Source: Bacteriovoracaceae bacterium UBA6261
Lineage (GTDB): Bacteria > Bdellovibrionota > Bacteriovoracia > Bacteriovoracales > Bacteriovoracaceae
Direction: 5' to 3'
NCBI GenBank assembly: GCA_002440825.1
Contig: DJVH01000056.1
Coordinates: 1 to 10,659 of the forward strand
DNA: 10,659 nt
Made by a program: the position numbers and the translations under genes
Notes under the pieces: generated by a model
Seen by the model: only the letters and a program-made list of their open reading frames with translations
Database searches by the model: none
Told to the model about the DNA's origin: nothing
Shown here: positions 6,350 through 10,659 of the stretch, in pieces
Position numbering within the stretch: the stretch's first letter is position 1
Layout of the letters: every line of letters starts with the position of its first letter

Positions 6350-7158
6350 TATTGAGGTCTCGCTACAGTGACTTTATCAAGTGAGATTGTTGCGTTTTTA
6401 GAGAACACACGTCCATCAAGACGAGATGAATCTCTCATTTCAACTGTCCCTTGTGCCATAACTGTACCGACCATGACAGACTTCGCTTTTACAAGGAAGT
6501 TGTCGCCAACTTGCCAGTAAACGTTTTTCGCCTGAGCGCCGCCGCTTAGCTTGATAGTGACATCTGAACCTATTCTCAAGTCTCCGGCAACCTGGAAAAT
6601 GAAAACGTCAGTATCTGTTCCTTCAAGAGTTAAATCATTAGGGATTGTCACTCTTGAATTAAATTTATAAACACCAGCTGGAAGAATCTTGTTTCCAAGA
6701 GCTCCGCCGAAGAGATCAATTTTATCTGCATCTGGCTGTCTTGTTTCAGCTTCGTTGTAAGCATTGATCAAATCGATTTTTGCTGTCGTCACAAAGCTTG
6801 TGGCCGCAGTATCTTTATCGTCAGTTGCATATGTTTCAACAACACCACCTGTAATTTCTTCAGGTGTGATTTTGAGATCCGCTCTTACTCCCGGGCGTAC
6901 ACCGACTTTACCAGTGATTTGAGACGCTGGAACAGATGTAATACCTTGATGAGCAATCATAGCGAAAGCTTCTGCTGTTCTAAGTGAAATTGGTTTTACT
7001 GCATGGTTAGCAGGAACTGGAAGTTCAATTTTAGAAGTTTGAGGTGGAGGTGTCACAATAGAAGGTGCTGCAGCTGGTGATGAGCTGTCGCTCTTTCCGC
7101 AGCTGGTTAGGGCAAGCGTCCCCAACAAGAGAGAAACTAGAATTCCTGATTTTTTCAT
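6349..7158 (-). CDS. Ice-binding-like (DUF3494) lipoprotein
   Basis: This is a 269-residue protein with a lipoprotein signal peptide ending in lipobox LTSC, so Cys20 is lipidated. A Ser/Pro/Ala-rich linker (22-42) follows, then one DUF3494 domain of about 215 residues. Diagnostic pieces are ITGKVGVRPG (81-90), LPAGVYKF (159-166), VFIFQVAG (185-192), GGAQAKNVYWQVG (206-218) and LDGRVFSKNATISLD (247-261). The fold is a right-handed beta-solenoid with a capping helix. Some members bind ice; many others, especially in predatory and soil bacteria, are surface proteins or adhesins of unknown ligand. The residue after the lipidated Cys is Gly, with no clear inner-membrane retention Asp, so an outer-membrane location is plausible. 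AAGGAG (7165-7170) precedes the ATG by six bases. The 52-residue gene follows by TAATG overlap. Confidence 0.9.
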   Translation of the reverse strand: MKKSGILVSLLLGTLALTSCGKSDSSSPAAAPSIVTPPPQTSKIELPVPANHAVKPISLRTAEAFAMIAHQGITSVPASQITGKVGVRPGVRADLKITPEEITGGVVETYATDDKDTAATSFVTTAKIDLINAYNEAETRQPDADKIDLFGGALGNKILPAGVYKFNSRVTIPNDLTLEGTDTDVFIFQVAGDLRIGSDVTIKLSGGAQAKNVYWQVGDNFLVKAKSVMVGTVMAQGTVEMRDSSRLDGRVFSKNATISLDKVTVARPQ

Positions 7159-7399
7159 CGCTGTCTCCTTTTACAAAATAGATGTGGCAAAAAACTTTTA
7201 CCGGAGAGCTAGTAATCATGAAAATTCGCAGAAAAAAAATGCTTTATTTGAATCGGAAAAATAGGGAAAGCCTATATGATTGTCGATCTACTCAGAATTT
7301 TTATGAAAAGGATAACCCGTACCCACTATATATTTCTTTTTGTTAATAATTATTTTTTTTCCTGTCTGCTTGAGAGGACACTTTTTACAGGAGGCCTTT
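7159..7399. other. Divergent control region between the lipoprotein and PRT-esterase genes
   Basis: This 241-bp AT-rich region is the largest gap in the window and must hold promoters for both divergent genes. It contains the two ribosome binding sites (AAGGAG at 7165-7170 on the minus strand and AGGAGG at 7389-7394 on the plus strand). It also holds a small dyad ATAGG-GAAAG-CCTAT (7261-7275) and a TATATATT stretch near 7327-7334 that could be a -10 element reading right. I cannot assign a convincing -35/-10 pair for either direction. Confidence 0.5.
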
Positions 7400-9349
7400 A
7401 TGAAATTTGAAAATAGAAAACAGGCCGGTGCTCTTCTCGCAGAAAAGCTTGCCGGATACGCATCAATCAATCCGGTAGTCCTGGCACTGCCCCGAGGAGG
7501 TGTTCCTCTGGCCCATGAAATTGCCGAGAAACTAAAAGCGCCCATGGATGTTTGTCTGGTGAAAAAAATTCCGGCACCAGGACACGAAGAATTTGCGATT
7601 GGTGCAGTGGCTGAAGATGAAAGGCCTGATCTCAATGAATCTTTTATTCGAAAACATAAATTGAACCGTGAAAAAATAGCTGAAATTATCACCGGACGAA
7701 TTTCGGAAATTCGCACTAAAGCTAAAATGTACAGAGAGAAAATACACAAAGTTCCTTTAAAGGGTAAAGCGGTCATTGTCGTAGATGATGGATTAGCGAC
7801 CGGCGCCTCCATGAAAGCAGCCTTAAAGTGGCTGCGCACTCAGGACGTAAAAAAAATTATTGTCGCTGTTCCTATAGCTTCGACCGAAGGGGCGGAAGAT
7901 ATCGCGGAGATGTGTGATGAATTTGTTTCACTCATCACCAGTGATGAGATGTGGGCCGTAGGTTTATGGTATGAAGACTTCAGTCAGGTTACCGATGCTG
8001 AGGTCGTGCATATTCTTGATCAGCGAAAAACCAAGCAGGATAAAAAAGAGACTGAAGGATCGACGAGAACTTTAGAAGAAGAAATTCAGTTTCATGCTCA
8101 GCCGTTTTCCCAAACATCTGAACTGGAAGAGATGGTAGCAGAGATGGCCCGACACCGAGTCGTCATGCTGGGAGAGGCTACTCATGGAACAAAAGATTAT
8201 TATCAACTGCGAAGAGACATTACGAAAATGCTTATTCGCGATCACGGATTTTCTTTTGTTGCCGTTGAAGGCGACTGGCCTGATTGCCGCAAACTCACCG
8301 ATCTGGTTGAGAAGGGGAGCACCAACGCGCGCGAATCAGTCAAACGAAGTTTTCACCGCTGGCCGACCTGGATGTGGGCCAATGAAGAAATTCCTCCGCT
8401 GATTGAATGGATGGCCAAAGAAAAAAAGGGCGCATTCTACGGTCTCGATGTCTATTCGCTTTTTGAATCACTGGATGCCATTAAAGAAATGGCGCCACAG
8501 TTTGAACCAGCGGTCGCCAAAAAATTAAATGAGGCATACGAATGCTTTTTGGAGTTTGATGAAAATGAAATCAAATATGCGGAGTCCTTGTTGAAAATTC
8601 CTGCAGGATGCAAGCAGGAAGTGATCAGCTCGCTCAGAGAAATTTTGAGAGTACGCCTCGATCAATCAAAACTTTCTTCAGATCAACTTTTTGATGTTCA
8701 ACAAAATGCACGTGTCATAAGCAACGCCGAAAAATATTATCGAACGATGCTTCACGGTGGAAATGATTCCTGGAATATTCGCGACCGCCATATGCTGGAA
8801 ACTCTTGAACGACTGCTTTATTTTTATGGACCAGACAGTAAGGCCATTGTCTGGGCACACAACACGCACGTAGGTGATTACCACGCGACTGATATGCTTC
8901 AAGATGGATCGATCAACATAGGTGGGCTTGCCCGCGAAGCGTTCGGACTCGAGAATGTTTATTTGCTCGGATTTGGCTCTTACCGTGGAGAAGTCACGGC
9001 CGGCGCAGCCTGGGGCGCAGATGTAGAAACGATGCCTCTCCCGGAGGCTAAAGCGGGAAGCTGGGAAGATTATTTTCATCAGGCGAGCGGAGTGCTTCAG
9101 TCGGAGAAGTTTTTCCTCAATCTCCGGGAAGTCGAAAAGAGCAGCCCTTTTTATAAAAAACTCGGTCATAGGGCGGTTGGCGTTGTGTATAATCCTCGAC
9201 TGGAAAAGTTTGGAAGCAATTATGTGCCGACTAAACTGGCCGAGCGATATGACGGATTTATCTTTGTTGATGTGACAAATGCATTACAACCAATTCCTTC
9301 GGCCTTTGTCACGGGGGAATTTCCGGAAACTTATCCATCCGGACAATAG
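7400..9349 (+). CDS. Phosphoribosyltransferase / erythromycin-esterase-like fusion protein
   Basis: The ATG at 7400 has AGGAGG five bases upstream and gives 649 residues; an in-frame TTG at 7340 would add an unlikely 20. Residues 1-210 are a COG1926-type I phosphoribosyltransferase. LALPRGGVPLA (28-38) is the N-terminal loop and VIVVDDGLATGAS (125-137) is the PRPP-binding loop with its Asp-Asp pair. A charged linker (about 208-226) leads to an erythromycin-esterase-like domain. There VMLGEATHGTKDYYQLR (255-271) carries Glu259 and the proposed base His262, VAVEGDWPD (287-295) carries Glu290, and WAHNTHVGD (485-493) carries His487 and His490. Both active sites therefore look intact. Macrolide resistance should not be assumed: most chromosomal members have unknown substrates. 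I recall M. tuberculosis Rv2030c, a dormancy-regulon protein, with the same architecture. The gene is monocistronic. Confidence 0.9.
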   Translation: MKFENRKQAGALLAEKLAGYASINPVVLALPRGGVPLAHEIAEKLKAPMDVCLVKKIPAPGHEEFAIGAVAEDERPDLNESFIRKHKLNREKIAEIITGRISEIRTKAKMYREKIHKVPLKGKAVIVVDDGLATGASMKAALKWLRTQDVKKIIVAVPIASTEGAEDIAEMCDEFVSLITSDEMWAVGLWYEDFSQVTDAEVVHILDQRKTKQDKKETEGSTRTLEEEIQFHAQPFSQTSELEEMVAEMARHRVVMLGEATHGTKDYYQLRRDITKMLIRDHGFSFVAVEGDWPDCRKLTDLVEKGSTNARESVKRSFHRWPTWMWANEEIPPLIEWMAKEKKGAFYGLDVYSLFESLDAIKEMAPQFEPAVAKKLNEAYECFLEFDENEIKYAESLLKIPAGCKQEVISSLREILRVRLDQSKLSSDQLFDVQQNARVISNAEKYYRTMLHGGNDSWNIRDRHMLETLERLLYFYGPDSKAIVWAHNTHVGDYHATDMLQDGSINIGGLAREAFGLENVYLLGFGSYRGEVTAGAAWGADVETMPLPEAKAGSWEDYFHQASGVLQSEKFFLNLREVEKSSPFYKKLGHRAVGVVYNPRLEKFGSNYVPTKLAERYDGFIFVDVTNALQPIPSAFVTGEFPETYPSGQ

Positions 9350-9420
9350 TAATTCATAGGACATTTGTACTAAAGTCCCACTCTGAGGCTTACAATGTTC
9401 AAAAAAAGCATTATTGTTAT

Positions 9421-9442
9421 AGCTGAAGAAAAATTTTCAGCT
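9421..9442 (+). promoter_or_regulatory. Inverted repeat in the eptA leader
   Basis: AGCTGAA (9421-9427) and TTCAGCT (9436-9442) are perfect complements. The stem extends by a G-T wobble and an A-T pair to nine base pairs around an AAAA loop. It ends 10 bases before the eptA start codon, next to its weak GAGAA ribosome binding site. It could be an operator for a regulator or an RNA hairpin affecting translation. No T-run follows, so it is not a terminator for the preceding gene. Confidence 0.4.
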
Positions 9443-9452
9443 CGAGAACATA

Positions 9453-10659
9453 ATGACTTTTTTTAAGACACCACTTAAGGTTACGACAACACACACGAAA
9501 CTCATTTTCGTGGCATCGCTTGTCCTTGCCTTATTTTATAATTTTACTTTTTTTACCAAAGTATTCGGCGTTTATCCGCCGTCAGGCACGACGATTTTCT
9601 TCATTGCTTCGCTGTTTATCGTTCTGGTGGCGTTTATCAATTTTGTCCTCAATATTTTTCGTTCAGAACGCACAACCAAACCGTTTCTACTTTTAATCTT
9701 TTTTCTCTCTTCTTTAGCCGCTTACGTCACCGACAGTTATGGAACGATTATTGATGAAACCATGCTTCTCAATATCTTCAATACTGACCGACATGAGGCC
9801 ATGGATCTCATTAGTTTTAAGCTCGTCTTGTATTTTGGTTTTCTTTTTCTTCTTCCGGCCTTCCTGATTATGAAAACAAAGCTGCAAAGTTTTCCGTTGA
9901 AGCAGGAAATGAGTGCTCGCCTCAAAACTCAGGGGACATCTCTGGCCGTGATTCTCGTGATGCTTTTTTCTTTCGGAAAGAATTATGCTTCATTCTTCAG
10001 AGAGCAAAAAATCCTTAGAAGTTATACCAATCCCACTTTTTACATCTATTCCGTCGGCAAATTTACCGGTAAGTTTTTTTCAAGCAGCAATGGGACATTT
10101 ATAAAAATCGGTGTAGGCGCGACTGTCGAGCGTCCGGAAAACCAGCGCAAACTCGTCATTTTTGTTGTCGGTGAAACTGCAAGACGCGATCGTTTTTCAT
10201 TGAACGGTTACGCTAAAGAAACCAATCCACTTCTCAAAAAAGAAAATGTGGTGACTCTGACCAATATGACTTCCTGCGGGACTTCGACGGCCATCTCTGT
10301 GCCTTGTATTTTTTCTAATATGCAGAGAAGTGGCTTCAGCGCTGATAAAGCGGCGACGACAGAAAATCTCCTGGATATTTTCGCACACACAGGGCGTATG
10401 AATCTTCTTTGGCGCGATAATAATTCTAATTCCAAAGGAGTCGCGGATCGTATTGTTTATGAAGATTATAAGTACGCTCCGGCAAACACTGTCTGCGATG
10501 TTGAATGCCGCGATGTCGGCATGCTGGTAGGTCTTCAGGACTATATCAACAAGCAGAGCAAGGGGGATATTTTTATCGTTCTTCACCAGATGGGAAATCA
10601 CGGTCCTGCTTATTACAAGCGTTATCCGAAAGACTTTGAAAAATTCACTCCTGTTTGTA
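9453..10659 (+). CDS. eptA: Lipid A phosphoethanolamine transferase, EptA/MCR family (3' end outside window)
   Basis: The frame is open from the ATG at 9453 to the window end, giving 402 residues of an expected 540 or so. The N-terminal part has five membrane segments (about 17-35, 47-69, 78-92, 122-140, 161-175). The periplasmic sulfatase-fold catalytic domain follows. FVVGETARRDRFSLNGY (237-253) provides metal ligand Glu241, SCGTSTAISVPC (274-285) the phosphoethanolamine-accepting Thr279, and HQMGNHGPAYYKRYP (378-392) His383. Cys275/Cys285 and Cys348/Cys352 match two conserved disulfides of MCR-1 and EptA. The enzyme moves phosphoethanolamine from phosphatidylethanolamine to lipid A, lowering surface negative charge and sensitivity to cationic peptides. 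The remaining metal ligands lie beyond the window. The ribosome binding site is weak (GAGAA, 9444-9448) and sits beside an inverted repeat. Nothing in the context suggests a mobile origin, so this is probably a chromosomal eptA. Confidence 0.92.
   Translation, partial: MTFFKTPLKVTTTHTKLIFVASLVLALFYNFTFFTKVFGVYPPSGTTIFFIASLFIVLVAFINFVLNIFRSERTTKPFLLLIFFLSSLAAYVTDSYGTIIDETMLLNIFNTDRHEAMDLISFKLVLYFGFLFLLPAFLIMKTKLQSFPLKQEMSARLKTQGTSLAVILVMLFSFGKNYASFFREQKILRSYTNPTFYIYSVGKFTGKFFSSSNGTFIKIGVGATVERPENQRKLVIFVVGETARRDRFSLNGYAKETNPLLKKENVVTLTNMTSCGTSTAISVPCIFSNMQRSGFSADKAATTENLLDIFAHTGRMNLLWRDNNSNSKGVADRIVYEDYKYAPANTVCDVECRDVGMLVGLQDYINKQSKGDIFIVLHQMGNHGPAYYKRYPKDFEKFTPVC

Noticed and set aside
7261..7275. 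ATAGG-GAAAG-CCTAT dyad as an operator
   Set aside because: Only five base pairs, likely by chance in AT-rich DNA; mentioned only within the divergent control region.
7340..7399. Upstream TTG start for the PRT-esterase gene
   Set aside because: The ATG at 7400 has a perfect AGGAGG and begins exactly where the phosphoribosyltransferase family begins.
7288..7839. 183-codon minus-strand frame across the start of the PRT-esterase gene
   Set aside because: It is antisense to the PRPP-loop region and its translation is low-complexity Ser/Ala/Phe sequence; a shadow of the real gene.
8678..9169. 163-codon minus-strand frame inside the PRT-esterase gene
   Set aside because: It lies antisense to a well-conserved esterase domain; the translation has no recognisable domain and no ribosome binding site was evident.
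9359..9378. GGAC...GTCC hairpin after the PRT-esterase gene as a terminator
   Set aside because: Only four continuous base pairs before a mismatch, and no T-run follows.
10197..10601. 134-codon minus-strand frame near the right end
   Set aside because: It is antisense to the catalytic domain of eptA, whose motifs are unmistakable on the plus strand.
9453..10659. Acquired mcr-type mobile resistance gene
   Set aside because: Family motifs are shared by chromosomal eptA and mcr, and no insertion sequence, repeat or composition shift is seen nearby.

Overview
The window comes from a Gram-negative bacterium. The evidence is an eptA-type lipid A phosphoethanolamine transferase, a lipobox lipoprotein and several signal-peptide proteins. 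Base composition looks AT-leaning (low-to-mid 40s % GC by eye), and clear AGGAGG-type ribosome binding sites precede most genes. The mix of secreted RCC1-repeat propellers, DUF3494 ice-binding-like lipoproteins, exported papain-like proteases and small cysteine-rich secreted proteins suggests a predatory bdellovibrio-type lineage (Bacteriovorax/Peredibacter-like). That taxonomic guess is inference from gene style only. No tRNA, rRNA, CRISPR array or mobile element was seen, and gene density is normal.

Layout: (1) 2-1023, + strand: the 3' end of a class III aminotransferase gene, overlapping by 4 bp a beta-class glutathione S-transferase gene. (2) 1091-1993, +: an exported papain-like cysteine peptidase candidate. 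(3) 2011-2508, -: a YbhB/PEBP protein, convergent with the peptidase and divergent from the next operon. (4) 2685-3631, +: an alpha/beta hydrolase and a small zinc-ribbon protein in one operon, ending against a convergent 38-codon lysine-rich gene (3649-3765, -) that shares the terminator. (5) 3929-6156, +: a secreted 14-repeat RCC1-like protein and a secreted six-cysteine protein in one operon, with a strong terminator. (6) 6191-7158, -: a DUF3494 ice-binding-like lipoprotein coupled by TAATG to a 52-residue acidic protein. (7) 7400-9349, +: a large fusion of a phosphoribosyltransferase and an erythromycin-esterase-like domain. (8) 9453-10659, +: the first three quarters of eptA, running off the window.

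How the genes may work together: two themes stand out. One is the cell surface and exterior: the cysteine peptidase, RCC1 protein, six-cysteine protein, ice-binding-like lipoprotein and EptA. The other is a loose group of poorly understood enzymes that I recall recurring together in stress- or dormancy-associated loci: the PRT-erythromycin esterase fusion, the alpha/beta hydrolase and perhaps the YbhB protein. The most distinctive observations are the PRT-esterase fusion sharing a neighbourhood with its usual hydrolase partner, the 14-repeat disulfide-laddered propeller protein with its cysteine-rich operon partner, and two very short genes identified by ribosome binding site, coupling and terminator position. 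No clearly new multi-gene system was demonstrated.
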